Below, one piece after another: positions 16,466 to 25,483 of a DNA stretch of 57,572 nt; the first letter of the stretch is position 1, and the number at the start of each line of letters is the position of its first letter. The stretch is from CAYVFC01 sp964450715 (GTDB lineage Bacteria; Myxococcota_A; Polyangia; Polyangiales; JAFGIB01), in assembly GCA_964450715.1 (NCBI GenBank), contig CAYVFC010000041.1:1-57572 (forward strand), given 5' to 3'. A program made the position numbers and the translations under genes. The notes under the pieces are model-generated. The model saw only the letters and a list, made by a program, of their open reading frames with translations, made no database searches and was not told the DNA's origin.

Positions 16466-18431
16466 AGTCGACGCCGCCCATGGGATTGTCGGTCGGCATC
16501 AGCTCGCAGTCGGGCTCGCAGACCAGCGTCCCCAGCCAGTGGTAGCGCAGCACCAGCGGCTGCGCCGGGTTCGTTCCCCGCACCTCGATACGGTTGGTGC
16601 GCGCGCGTATGTTTCCCGAACCCTCCTGGAACAGGTCCGGCTCCATCTCCACCCTGTATACGCGATACTGCGCGAACCTGGCCGCCAGCCTGAGTAGGTG
16701 CGGCTTGTCGTCAAACCAGACGCGCGGCGAGGTGATAACCACCCAGCGTACGGCGTAGTTTCGCAGGTAACGGCGAAGATGCTGCTCCTCGACGTCGCCC
16801 TGAAAATGCAGGCGAAACAGGTTCGCATAGGCGTGCTTCAGGTTCAGCAGCTGAAAGCCTCCCAGCACCTCGGCGTCGCTCATCCAGGCCAGCGCCTCGC
16901 CGTCCATGCCGCCCTGCACCAGGATGCGCCCCCGCTTGTCCTCTCGCCGATTCGCCCAGCGCACCAGCAGGTCCAGGTTCGGGTGACGATCGGTATGCCG
17001 GTAGCTGTGATGCGCCGGAAAGCCCATGGCCGACATCATGGGGTAGTTGCCGTCCGTGAGCGGCGGCAGCTTGGGCAACTGTTCGGGAAAGAAGTAGATG
17101 ACGTCGGTCGCCAGGTGTTGAACGGCCGGCAGCAGCAGCACGAAGGCGACGGCGCGGCCGAGCGCCGGCGTCTGTTGCCAGACCCGCCGCTGCCAGAGAC
17201 GCTCGATCATCGCCGCCGCCGGTATCACGGAGAGAAAACAGGCCGCGGCCACGTGGCGGTAGGGTTGGATTTGCGCCACCGGCTTGAGGTAGCCGCCGGT
17301 GTAGGCGAGCAGCAACATCACGCCGATGCCCGCGGAAAAGGGCCAGAACCGCTCGTCACCCTCTCGTTTCCAGAGCCAGAGCGCCACCAGCGAAGCGCCC
17401 AGGCAGAGGAAGCGAAACCCGGTCCGGCTGCCGATAAGACCGGTGTTGGTGGTGTCCAGCACCAGACTGAAGAAGTCTGCCGGTAGATACCCCAGTGTGG
17501 TCTGGCCGCAGTAGCCCGAGTCCAGGATGTAGTGCCAGAAGCGGAATGCCACCAGCAGCCACCAGGCGTTCATGCCGATGACGATGACGGGGATGGCCAG
17601 CAGGGCCGCTTGCCGCACCCGGCCCAGTCCGGGGCCGAAGCGCAGAGCCAGAATGGCTATAGGGACTACCATGATAAAGAAGGTGTAGGGGTGAACCAGG
17701 TGGCCGAGCCCCATCAGCAGGCCGACCAGCAACGCCAGCTCCAGGCGGTTGCCTCGCCAGAGCCCTGCCGGCCGTGCTTGTTCCTCCTCGACCGGCTTGC
17801 TTTCCGGGGAGTCACCTCCCTTTCCTTTGATTATCCCGAAGGGCTGGACGAACCGATAAAACAGCGCCAGGGGGAGCAGGAAGAAGTACGACGCCATCGC
17901 ATAGGCGACCATGCCGCCGATCCAGCAGAAGTGCAGGAACGAGTCGAAGAACCAGAGCAGGCTGCCCAGGAACATGGCGATTAGCGCCCCCCAGCGCCCC
18001 AGCCCGAAGAGGCGGGCCGAGCCGAACACTACCGGCAACAGCAGCAGGTGGGCGAGCAGCAGGAAGGTATTGAAGGCGGTGCCCAGGGGCAGCCCGAGCT
18101 TGTACAGGGCGTAGGTCCAGAGCTCCCACGCCTTGTTGTCGGCGTCGAAGATAGTGCCGTGCGGATAACCGGCCAGCAGGTGAACGTCGTATACCCAGGT
18201 CTTTCCCCACCCCTCGATGCCCTCGATCACGCGCAAGGCCTGGGCGAAATGGGTCTGGAAATCCCCCGCGTCGATGGCCTTCTCGTCGAAGACGACCTCC
18301 GGCGGCTCGAAGTAGAAGAGCAGCGCCAGGTGCACGCCGATGGCGGCTGCCATAGCGGCCAGGAACAGGAGAACCTTTGCGCGCCCGCGGCCGCGAGCGG
18401 CGTCATCAGCGGCGTCGGCCTTACGCACCAT
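16410..18431 (-). CDS. Large polytopic membrane protein, PTPS-related/GT-C-like
   Basis: 673 aa. After a short basic start there are about 11-13 membrane segments between residues 18 and 440, then a soluble C-terminal domain of ~230 residues. The first periplasmic loop has acidic residues (IDAGDFQTHFAQALRVIEG), a placement shared with GT-C glycosyltransferases and with the membrane family annotated as 6-pyruvoyl-tetrahydropterin-synthase-related (PF10131). AGYPHGTIFDADNKAWELWT is a strongly conserved-looking segment. It may use a lipid-linked sugar donor; this is inference. The gene is convergent with trmFO. Confidence 0.65.
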   Translation of the reverse strand: MVRKADAADDAARGRGRAKVLLFLAAMAAAIGVHLALLFYFEPPEVVFDEKAIDAGDFQTHFAQALRVIEGIEGWGKTWVYDVHLLAGYPHGTIFDADNKAWELWTYALYKLGLPLGTAFNTFLLLAHLLLLPVVFGSARLFGLGRWGALIAMFLGSLLWFFDSFLHFCWIGGMVAYAMASYFFLLPLALFYRFVQPFGIIKGKGGDSPESKPVEEEQARPAGLWRGNRLELALLVGLLMGLGHLVHPYTFFIMVVPIAILALRFGPGLGRVRQAALLAIPVIVIGMNAWWLLVAFRFWHYILDSGYCGQTTLGYLPADFFSLVLDTTNTGLIGSRTGFRFLCLGASLVALWLWKREGDERFWPFSAGIGVMLLLAYTGGYLKPVAQIQPYRHVAAACFLSVIPAAAMIERLWQRRVWQQTPALGRAVAFVLLLPAVQHLATDVIYFFPEQLPKLPPLTDGNYPMMSAMGFPAHHSYRHTDRHPNLDLLVRWANRREDKRGRILVQGGMDGEALAWMSDAEVLGGFQLLNLKHAYANLFRLHFQGDVEEQHLRRYLRNYAVRWVVITSPRVWFDDKPHLLRLAARFAQYRVYRVEMEPDLFQEGSGNIRARTNRIEVRGTNPAQPLVLRYHWLGTLVCEPDCELMPTDNPMGGVDFIRIPAPHPRDLVIRNAY

Positions 18432-18451
18432 CGCGGCGGATTGTAGCCCGT

Positions 18452-19861
18452 CTATAACGCGAAGGGATAGACCAGGGTGAAGCTAGGACGTAGAAAAGGC
18501 GGAAGTCGCGTCTTGCGGACCGCTCGCGCGATACAGGAGCCTTCGGCAGTACCTGCGAAATCGCCGCCCACCACCGCGTGCGTCACGCGCCCGGTGTTCT
18601 TCACGGTCATCGTCACCTCGGCCACGCCGCGCTTGCCCGCCGCGCACTGGCGAACCTCGGGAAGCACCTTTTCCATGGCCTGTCTCACACTTTCGCGGTC
18701 CGGAACCTGGGACGGCTGCGCGATCGCCGGCTGCTCTGCCCACGGGTCGATGGGCCGCTCCACCTCGGCGCCGGCGGCGGCCGCAGGCGCGCCCTGCTCC
18801 GGCGGGGTCGCGGCGGCGGAATCGAAGGGCGGGGCAGCGGCGCCTTCTGGCGCCTCCTCTTCGGTCGCGGCGGCGGGATCACCCGGCGAAGCCTCGGCAA
18901 CTCCGCTCTGCTCTTCCGGCGCAATGCCCTCGCCGTCTCCCGAGTCGCGATCGACCGCGCGCGCCTCGCCTCGGTCGCTTATCCCGGCGCGGGCTTCTCT
19001 CGCCTTGCGCCTGCGTTTCGACCGGGCCCTCCTCTTCTTCTTGCTTCCGCTCTCGACCTCGTCCCGCTCGTCCGCCGCCTCGCCGGGCTCGGCGCCGGAT
19101 CGCGACACGGCGTCCGGACCGGAGACGCCACGCGCCGATGAGAGGGAATCGTCATCGCGCTCACCCGGCCCCGCGAGCGGCCAGCCGTTGACGGCGATCC
19201 ATACCGCCGCGATAACGGATAGACCGAGTATACCGGCCAGCCAGAGGGTCTTGCCGCTTACGTCCGACCGCTCGCCGGCACCCTCGGCCGCGCGCTGGCC
19301 GGCGGCCGCGGATTGCTCCCGGCCGGCGATAGCCCCGGCCGCCTCGGACGCCTTGTCCGCTTCGGCCGCCGCTCCGGGGGCGCGAGCCTCGGAACCAGGT
19401 GCATCACCGACCGACGAGCGCGATTCCGCCGCCGCGGCATCGCTCTCCGCCGCGGCGGCGACGCTGGCGTCGAACAGGGCTTTCATGGTGTTGCCCAGCG
19501 CGGCGGCATCCGGCGGCGTCGAGGCTCGCGCTTCCTCTGCCGGGACCGGAGCATCGTCCTGCGGACCTGCCGCAGGCACGCTCGACGCGCGGTCGGGCGG
19601 TTTGACGGCCAGCCTCTCGATGTCCTCCATGCTCAGACGGACCGAGGGCTCCGGCGGCGGCTCCGCTGGCCCGGCCGGCGCGGACTCCGTCTCCGGCGGC
19701 CGAGCCGGGGGGGCCGTTCGCCCCTTGCCAGGCTCGGGTACGAGCGCACCGAGCTCGCGCTCGATCGAGGCCCGGTCGAGCATCTGCTCGCGCTCCTCAC
19801 CCGATCCGGCCGGGGAGGTTTCTTCCGGCGGCCCGGAATCGCGTCGATCGTCCCTGGTCAC
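18452..19861 (-). CDS. AgmX/TonB-like protein, single membrane helix, low-complexity linkers
   Basis: 469 aa. Residues 1-215 are a cytoplasmic-type Ala/Glu/Pro-rich segment with short SMEDIERLAV-like pieces. One hydrophobic helix follows (LWLAGILGLSVIAAVWIAV, about residues 217-236), then another disordered segment with a basic patch (KKKRRARSKRRRKAREAR). The last ~95 residues form a compact domain (MEKVLPEVRQCA, VAEVTMTVKNTGRVTHAVVG, ARAVRKTRLPPF) that matches the AgmX/PglI C-terminal domain of myxobacterial gliding-related proteins and resembles TonB-type ends. A role as an envelope-spanning adaptor is likely but unproven. Confidence 0.7.
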   Translation of the reverse strand: MTRDDRRDSGPPEETSPAGSGEEREQMLDRASIERELGALVPEPGKGRTAPPARPPETESAPAGPAEPPPEPSVRLSMEDIERLAVKPPDRASSVPAAGPQDDAPVPAEEARASTPPDAAALGNTMKALFDASVAAAAESDAAAAESRSSVGDAPGSEARAPGAAAEADKASEAAGAIAGREQSAAAGQRAAEGAGERSDVSGKTLWLAGILGLSVIAAVWIAVNGWPLAGPGERDDDSLSSARGVSGPDAVSRSGAEPGEAADERDEVESGSKKKRRARSKRRRKAREARAGISDRGEARAVDRDSGDGEGIAPEEQSGVAEASPGDPAAATEEEAPEGAAAPPFDSAAATPPEQGAPAAAAGAEVERPIDPWAEQPAIAQPSQVPDRESVRQAMEKVLPEVRQCAAGKRGVAEVTMTVKNTGRVTHAVVGGDFAGTAEGSCIARAVRKTRLPPFLRPSFTLVYPFAL

Positions 19862-19954
19862 GCTCCGTACCTCGTCATACGTCCACTTACGTCCAGCAAA
19901 GGTGGTCGCGGACCCGCGCCTTCGCAGATCCGACGCCGGACGCTCACCCTAATT

Positions 19955-20716
19955 CTACGCTCCCTCGCCGCTCAACGGCCAGTTAATGGCCGGAATCGGG
20001 TAGGCCGGGCGGGCCAACAGAAAGCCCTGGCCGTAGTGGGCGCCCGTGTCGATAACGGCCTTCAGCTCGTCTATCGTCTCTATCCCCTCGGCGACCACCT
20101 CCGCGCCCAGGTTTATGCACAGCTGCACGATGGACTCGACCAGCTTCTGCTGGCGCGGATTGCGGTCGAGCCCGGCCACCAGCCCCATGTCTATCTTGAC
20201 CACCCGCGGCTGCAGGTCGCTGATGCGCTTGAGGCTGGAAAAACCTGAACCCAGATCGTCGATGACCAGGTGCAGCTGCCCCCGCAGGCGCACCTCCCGC
20301 AGCACCGTGACGCAGAGGCTATAGTGGGAAAAGGGCACGGACTCGGTGATCTCGAGAAAGACGTCGGTGTCGTGGCTGAAAATCGGATCGTCCGGGCGAA
20401 CCAGCCATCGCTCGCTCAGCTCGATGGGATGGATATTGACGAAAACCGGAAGGCCCGGGCAGCGGGAAAAGGTTACCTCGCGGATGGCGCGTCCCAGCCG
20501 TCCGCAGTAGTTGTTCGCCACCGCGTGCTCGAAGAGCACCGGCGGAAGACGGAACTGCGGCACCTTGCAGCGAACCAGCGCCTCGGCGGAGAACATCGAA
20601 CCATCGTAAAGGTCCACGATGGGCTGGAAGACCACGTCCAGATCCTCTGCCGTGATAGCGGCTTCCATCGCGGTGAGCGATTCCGATCTTACGTGGATAT
20701 TGCTGCTGGATGTCAT
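19955..20716 (-). CDS. EAL-domain c-di-GMP phosphodiesterase
   Basis: 253 aa, a stand-alone EAL domain with no sensor. Catalytic positions appear complete: EAL at residues 45-47, Asn in NIHPIEL, Glu in LEITES, the Asp pair in DDLGSGFSS (usual form DDFGTGYSS), Lys in VKIDM, Glu in AEGIET and Gln in QGFLLARP. It should hydrolyse cyclic di-GMP to pGpG in the cytoplasm. The changed loop-6 residues (L for F, S for T, F for Y) are conservative. It stands alone with a palindromic repeat upstream. Its partner could be the GGDEF protein at 46124-47044; that link is inference. Confidence 0.88.
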   Translation of the reverse strand: MTSSSNIHVRSESLTAMEAAITAEDLDVVFQPIVDLYDGSMFSAEALVRCKVPQFRLPPVLFEHAVANNYCGRLGRAIREVTFSRCPGLPVFVNIHPIELSERWLVRPDDPIFSHDTDVFLEITESVPFSHYSLCVTVLREVRLRGQLHLVIDDLGSGFSSLKRISDLQPRVVKIDMGLVAGLDRNPRQQKLVESIVQLCINLGAEVVAEGIETIDELKAVIDTGAHYGQGFLLARPAYPIPAINWPLSGEGA

Positions 20717-20754
20717 ACCCTATACTACACGGACCCGGCCCGGACGTAGCTCTG

Positions 20755-20794
20755 CAATTATCGAAGGTATATTTTTTCAACGCAACGATAATTG
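20755..20794. promoter_or_regulatory. Inverted repeat in the EAL gene upstream region
   Basis: CAATTATCG (20755-20763) is perfectly inverted as CGATAATTG (20786-20794), with an A/T-rich 22-base spacer. It lies about 40-80 bases upstream of the EAL start on the minus strand, where an operator would be expected. No regulator can be named. Confidence 0.35.
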
Positions 20795-20845
20795 TCGAGA
20801 TCGCGAGGTAAAAAAGCTCATTATCGCATATCTGGGGCGAAAAAT

Positions 20846-21076
20846 CGGTTTCAGAATCCCGGACCGAGTATTTCGCAGCGCGGCGGCCCCAGGTGCAAGA
20901 AGCGACGACGAGCAATAGTGGCGCTATGAACAAAAGTCGGAGCGGTTGTCGGTGGAAACGTACGAGAGTCCGCGAAGCTGTACGTTTCCACCGGCAATAC
21001 GCAGCCCGCAGGGCCCGAGTACCGCCGCAGATGGGGTCGCCCCGCCCGAAAGATCAGGGAAGGGATTTTGAAACCG
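20846..21076. repeat. Palindromic repeat family, full copy A with inserted hairpin
   Basis: Outer arms CGGTTTCAGAATCCC (20846-20860) and GGGATTTTGAAACCG (21062-21076) are complementary with one mismatch. The left interior GGACCGAGTATTTCG and GCGCGGCGGCCCCAG and the right interior CGCCGCAGATGGGG match the copy at 35160. AATAG/CTAT forms the centre at 20914-20927. After the centre, an extra segment carries a perfect 14-bp stem (20950-20963 with 20980-20993, CGGTGGAAACGTAC) that the other copies lack. It fills most of the 388-base gap between the EAL gene and the next gene. Confidence 0.8.
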
Positions 21077-21078
21077 CT

Positions 21079-21116
21079 TCCAGTCATGCCTATCGAGTCC
21101 AGTCATGCCTATCGAG
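21079..21116 (+). repeat. 19-bp tandem duplication at a start codon
   Basis: TCCAGTCATGCCTATCGAG occurs twice without a gap (21079-21097 and 21098-21116). Each copy contains an ATG; they are 19 bases apart and so in different frames. Only the second ATG (21105) opens the 831-aa frame. Confidence 0.9.
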
Positions 21117-23600
21117 CCAAGAGACAGGTTTAACGTACCGCGGGACGCGCTGGCGCTGCTCGCCGGCTGGCTCGTCCTGCTGTTGATCGATCCGCCGATG
21201 GCGATCGCCGTGGGCGTACCGCTGGGCGTACCGCTGCTGGCCGCCGTAGCCTACCTGCGACGGCGGCCGAGAGCCGACCGGCAGGGAACGGAACCCGAGA
21301 GAGAGAGAGCGACCGGCGAGCGGCGCCTGCCCTTCGTGCCCGGCGTGCGATGTCGCATCAGGCTGGCGGCCGCCGTCGCCTTTCCGCTGGTGGTCATCCC
21401 GCTCACCGCCTGCCTGGTCCTCGGCTGTCCGGCTCCCATTGCCGCCTTCTCTCTGCTCCTCGCCCTGTTCATCGCCATCGAGATCCGGAAGCGGCGGCGA
21501 GGCAGCTCGGCGTTGCGGCGTGCGCCGGTTCTTTCGGCACTACTATTTGTCGTTACCAGCTATACGCTGGCGCTCTGGCTGCTGGAGCTAGGATGGGGTG
21601 CGCGGCCCACCGAAGCTTTCATCAAGAAGCTGTCGCGCGCCCAGGAAGCGCCGAAATGGTCGCCCGACGCCGGGCAGCAAGCGATGCGAGCGGTTCGCGT
21701 CCTGCTGGCGGATCGAGCGGCGGACCGTATTTCGAGCGCGGACGCGGCGATACGCCTAGCGGAAGAGTTGCGCGAAAGCGTTCCCGATCTGGTCACAGCG
21801 CCGAGCCCGGAGGGGATTTTCGTTACGCTCTACGACGACCGGGGAGGCAGAGCGCGAGGATTCTCCAATCAGGGCGCCGGCTCGCTGCAGAAGGTGCTGG
21901 GCGCGGCAGCGGCCGCCATCACCGGCGGCAGCGGGATCCCCGGGCCTCGCCCGAACCCGGCGCGAGAGCAATGGCAGGCGCGTTCGCGAAGCACGCGGAT
22001 CCAGATCGACGTCAGCGGTCGCTCGCGTCCGCTCGCCCGTAGACCCCTGTTCCGACTCGTCGCACCGCTGTTGCGGGCGAGCCCCCATCTCGCACCGGTC
22101 GACGCTCTGGGCGAGATGGTCGGTCTCGGCTTGGAGATCGAACCGGGGGTGGACGGATTGCGCCTGCAACTGACCGGCGCGGACGCGACAGCGGTCGTAC
22201 TGCCCTCCGATCCGGTCACCCACGGCTGGCTGACGCCGCGCGTGCGCAGCGCGCCGGCCAAGCTGCAGGCCATGCTGACCCGGGCGGCCGCTCGCGACCT
22301 GGGCGTGAAGCTCGTGCCCTCGGACGCAGACTTCCGGGTCAGCAAGTTTAAAACCACCAGCTTCGCGCAACCGCGGCCGGGCGACCCGACGGTGGAGCTG
22401 TACCGCGGGAACGTGCTGCTGGGCGAACGGCTCGAACGCAATCTGCTGGTAGAGCGGACCATCGCCGCCGCGAACTGGCTCTCGCGACAGGTGCGGCGGA
22501 CCGCGGACTCCAGGACCACCGGGAGGTTTCGTTACGAGAGCTATCCCCCCTACCGAAGGGAGACCGCGGACTACAACTTGCCCCGCCACGCGGGGAGCGT
22601 TTATGGCCTGCTGGCCCTGCACGACGCGGCGCTGCAGGAACCGGCGTTCGCCGGCGCCGCGGAGCGCGCGCTACGCGCCGGCCTGGAGTCGCTCGGCTAC
22701 ATTACCCGCAACCTGGGCGCGCCGCCGAGCGGCGAAAGCGGTATGCTTTGCTTTCTCGAGGGCAACGGCTACGCCTCCTCCGGGGCCACGGCGCTGGCCG
22801 CCATCGCGGTGGCCGAGCTTCCCGACCCGGAACAGATAGCGTGGGCGGATCTACGCGAGCGGGTCCGGAGCATTCCCGTGAACGAGCTGCTATCGGGCAT
22901 GGGGCAATGCATGCTCGCCATGATCGATCCGGACGGAGCGGTCTTCTGGGGCTACCGCGAGGCCAGCGCCCGTCGCTACGTACAGAAGGAGCCGCTCTAC
23001 TTCCCGGGCGAGGTCATGCTGGCACTGGTGCGGGGCTACCGTCGCACCGGCGATCGAACGCTGTTACAGGGAGCGATCCGCATCGGCGACCGCCAGCTGC
23101 GCCGCTACCGGCCCTTCAGCGCGGTAGGTCTCCCGGTAAGGGGCGACCACTGGATCATCCAGGCGCTGGCCGAGGTAGCGGAGGCCACCGGGGAGAAACG
23201 GTATGCCGAGGTGGCCGTGCTCATGGGCAAGGGCTACTTGCGGGAGCAGCATCCCCCGACTGCACTCATCTATCCCGACTACCTGGGCTCCTACTTCCGC
23301 TTCATCGACCTGCCGCGCACCACGCGCGCGGCCTCGCGCGGCGAGGCGCTGGGCGGCGCGGTGCGAGCGGCGCGCTTCACGGGCCGGGATCCATCGCGGC
23401 TGCAGGAAGCGCTGGTCCGCGGGGCGCGCCACCTGATCGAGCAGCAATTCATGCCGGCCAACAGCTACTTCGTCCCCCGCGGCTTCGACCTGCACGGCGC
23501 CGTCCGCATGGGGCTGGTGGACAACCATTGCCGCATCGACAACAACCAGCACGCGCTCATCGCCCTGCTCAATGCGCTGCGGGCGATGGACAACCGATGA
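21105..23600 (+). CDS. Membrane-anchored protein with a (alpha/alpha)-barrel-like C-terminal domain
   Basis: 831 aa. Three or four membrane helices occupy residues ~12-165 (LALLAGWLVLLLIDPPMAIA first). Residues ~236-435 form a domain that begins EGIFVTLYDDRGG and ends VELYRGNVLL; it looks AMMECR1-like and is also present in the protein at 43207-44229. Residues ~450-831 have helical repeats typical of six-hairpin or terpenoid-cyclase-like barrels (NLPRHAGSVYGLLALHDAAL, EGNGYASSGATALAAIAVAE, YFPGEVMLALVRGYRRTG, GDHWIIQALAEVAEATGEK, VDNHCRIDNNQHALIALLNA). It may act on glycans at the envelope; this is inference. No ribosome site is seen before the ATG, which lies in a 19-bp tandem duplication. 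Confidence 0.65.
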   Translation: MPIEPRDRFNVPRDALALLAGWLVLLLIDPPMAIAVGVPLGVPLLAAVAYLRRRPRADRQGTEPERERATGERRLPFVPGVRCRIRLAAAVAFPLVVIPLTACLVLGCPAPIAAFSLLLALFIAIEIRKRRRGSSALRRAPVLSALLFVVTSYTLALWLLELGWGARPTEAFIKKLSRAQEAPKWSPDAGQQAMRAVRVLLADRAADRISSADAAIRLAEELRESVPDLVTAPSPEGIFVTLYDDRGGRARGFSNQGAGSLQKVLGAAAAAITGGSGIPGPRPNPAREQWQARSRSTRIQIDVSGRSRPLARRPLFRLVAPLLRASPHLAPVDALGEMVGLGLEIEPGVDGLRLQLTGADATAVVLPSDPVTHGWLTPRVRSAPAKLQAMLTRAAARDLGVKLVPSDADFRVSKFKTTSFAQPRPGDPTVELYRGNVLLGERLERNLLVERTIAAANWLSRQVRRTADSRTTGRFRYESYPPYRRETADYNLPRHAGSVYGLLALHDAALQEPAFAGAAERALRAGLESLGYITRNLGAPPSGESGMLCFLEGNGYASSGATALAAIAVAELPDPEQIAWADLRERVRSIPVNELLSGMGQCMLAMIDPDGAVFWGYREASARRYVQKEPLYFPGEVMLALVRGYRRTGDRTLLQGAIRIGDRQLRRYRPFSAVGLPVRGDHWIIQALAEVAEATGEKRYAEVAVLMGKGYLREQHPPTALIYPDYLGSYFRFIDLPRTTRAASRGEALGGAVRAARFTGRDPSRLQEALVRGARHLIEQQFMPANSYFVPRGFDLHGAVRMGLVDNHCRIDNNQHALIALLNALRAMDNR

Positions 23601-23646
23601 GGCGCTGGCTAGGCTCCATCTGCTCTGGAAGATCAATGGAGGCAAC

Positions 23647-25479
23647 ATGGCAATCCCCCTGAGAAGCGCAACCACCACCGAGGGTAGGAGAATGGCCGGG
23701 GCCAGGGCTCTGTGGCGCGCCAACGGCATGACCGAGCAGCAGTTCGGCCAGCCGGTCATAGCCATCGCCAACTCCTTTACCCAGCTGGTCCCCGGACACG
23801 TTCATTTGCACGAGATCGGTCAACGGGTGAAGTCTCTGATCGAGCAACGGGGATGCTTCGCCGCCGAGTTCAACACCATCGCCATCGACGACGGCATCGC
23901 CATGGGGCACGGCGGCATGCTCTACTCGCTGCCCTCGCGGGAGCTCATAGCGGACAGCGTGGAGTATATGTGCAACGCCCACCGGGTGGATGCCCTGGTC
24001 TGCATCTGCAACTGCGATAAAATCGTCCCCGGCATGCTGATGGCGGCCATGCGCCTGAACATCCCGACCGTGTTCGTCTCGGGCGGCCCCATGGAGGCGG
24101 GCCAGCTGGAGGGCAGAAAATACGACCTGATCGACGCCATGGTCCTGGCGGCCGACGAGTCGATCAGCGACGAGCAGATAGCCCGCATCGAGCGGGAAGC
24201 CTGTCCCAGCTGCGGCTCCTGCTCGGGGATGTTCACCGCCAACAGCATGAACTGCCTGACCGAGGCCATCGGCCTCGGCTTTCCCGGCCAGGGCACCATC
24301 CTGGCCACCCACAAGAACCGCCTGCAACTATTCGAGAAGGCGGCGGTCCGCATCGTGGAGATGGCCCGAGCATTCTACGATCAAGGAGACGACTCGGTGC
24401 TGCCTCGATCGATCGCCACCCGGCAAGCCTTCCTCAACGCCATGTCCCTGGACATCGCCATGGGCGGCTCGACCAACACGGTGCTGCACCTGCTGGCGGT
24501 GGCCCGGGAAGCCGAGGTGGACTTCAACATGAAGGACATCGACGCGCTCTCCCGCCGCATCCCCAACCTGTGCAAGGTAGCGCCCAGCAGCCAGTACCAC
24601 CTGGAGGACGTCAACCGCGCGGGCGGCGTGATGGCCATACTGGGCGAGCTCGACCGGGCGGGATTGATCGAAACATCGGTCAAGCGCATCGATTCGCTCT
24701 CCCTGGCGCAAACCCTCGATGCCTACGACATCGCGCGCCAGAGCGCGCTGCCCGAGGCGCGGGAGATCTTCCTGAGCGCGCCCGGAGCCTGCGGACGGAA
24801 CCTGGTGCTGGGCTCGCAGGAACGGACCTACGAACAGCTCGACCTGGACAGGACCTCGGGCTGCATCCGCGATGTCGCCCACGCCTATAGCAAGGACGGC
24901 GGGCTGGCCGTGCTGTTCGGTAACATCGCCAAGGAGGGCTGCATCGTGAAGACTGCCGGCGTCGATCCCTCCATCTATAAATTTCGCGGCACGGCCCGGG
25001 TCTATGACTCTCAGGAGGCGGCCTGCGAAGGGATCCTCTCGGGCGAGGTCAAGGCGGGCGAGATCGTGGTCATCCGCTACGAGGGGCCGCGGGGCGGACC
25101 CGGCATGCAGGAGATGCTCTACCCCACCTCGTATATCAAGTCGGTCCACCTGGACAAGCAGTGCGCGCTCATCACCGATGGCCGTTTCTCCGGGGGCACG
25201 GCCGGGCTCTCCATCGGCCACGTCTCGCCGGAGGCGGCGGCAGGAGGCGCTATCGCCCTGGTGGAGAACGGCGACCTCATCGAGATCAACATCCCGCGCA
25301 GGAAGATCCAACTTCGCGTCGCCCGCAAGGATCTGGCGGCGCGCCGCAAGCAGCAGAAGGCCAGGGGCAAGCAGGCCTTCACCCCGGTCAGCAGGGAGCG
25401 CCGGGTTTCGGAGGCCCTGCGGGCTTATGCCGCCTTCGCCGCCTCGGCCGACAAGGGTGCGGTGCGGGAGCTTCCCTGA
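23647..25479 (+). CDS. ilvD: Dihydroxy-acid dehydratase
   Basis: 610 aa, the normal length. It dehydrates 2,3-dihydroxy-isovalerate and -methylvalerate in branched-chain amino-acid synthesis. Iron-sulfur cysteines are visible in CICNCDKIVPGM and CPSCGSCSGMFTANSMNCL; DGRFSGGTAGLSIGHVSPEA is the conserved C-terminal signature. The ATG at 23647 is chosen because GGAGG precedes it by four bases; the in-frame ATG at 23572 lies inside the preceding gene. The other ilv genes are not in this window, so it is a detached gene. Confidence 0.96.
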   Translation: MAIPLRSATTTEGRRMAGARALWRANGMTEQQFGQPVIAIANSFTQLVPGHVHLHEIGQRVKSLIEQRGCFAAEFNTIAIDDGIAMGHGGMLYSLPSRELIADSVEYMCNAHRVDALVCICNCDKIVPGMLMAAMRLNIPTVFVSGGPMEAGQLEGRKYDLIDAMVLAADESISDEQIARIEREACPSCGSCSGMFTANSMNCLTEAIGLGFPGQGTILATHKNRLQLFEKAAVRIVEMARAFYDQGDDSVLPRSIATRQAFLNAMSLDIAMGGSTNTVLHLLAVAREAEVDFNMKDIDALSRRIPNLCKVAPSSQYHLEDVNRAGGVMAILGELDRAGLIETSVKRIDSLSLAQTLDAYDIARQSALPEAREIFLSAPGACGRNLVLGSQERTYEQLDLDRTSGCIRDVAHAYSKDGGLAVLFGNIAKEGCIVKTAGVDPSIYKFRGTARVYDSQEAACEGILSGEVKAGEIVVIRYEGPRGGPGMQEMLYPTSYIKSVHLDKQCALITDGRFSGGTAGLSIGHVSPEAAAGGAIALVENGDLIEINIPRRKIQLRVARKDLAARRKQQKARGKQAFTPVSRERRVSEALRAYAAFAASADKGAVRELP

Positions 25480-25483
25480 TGGT

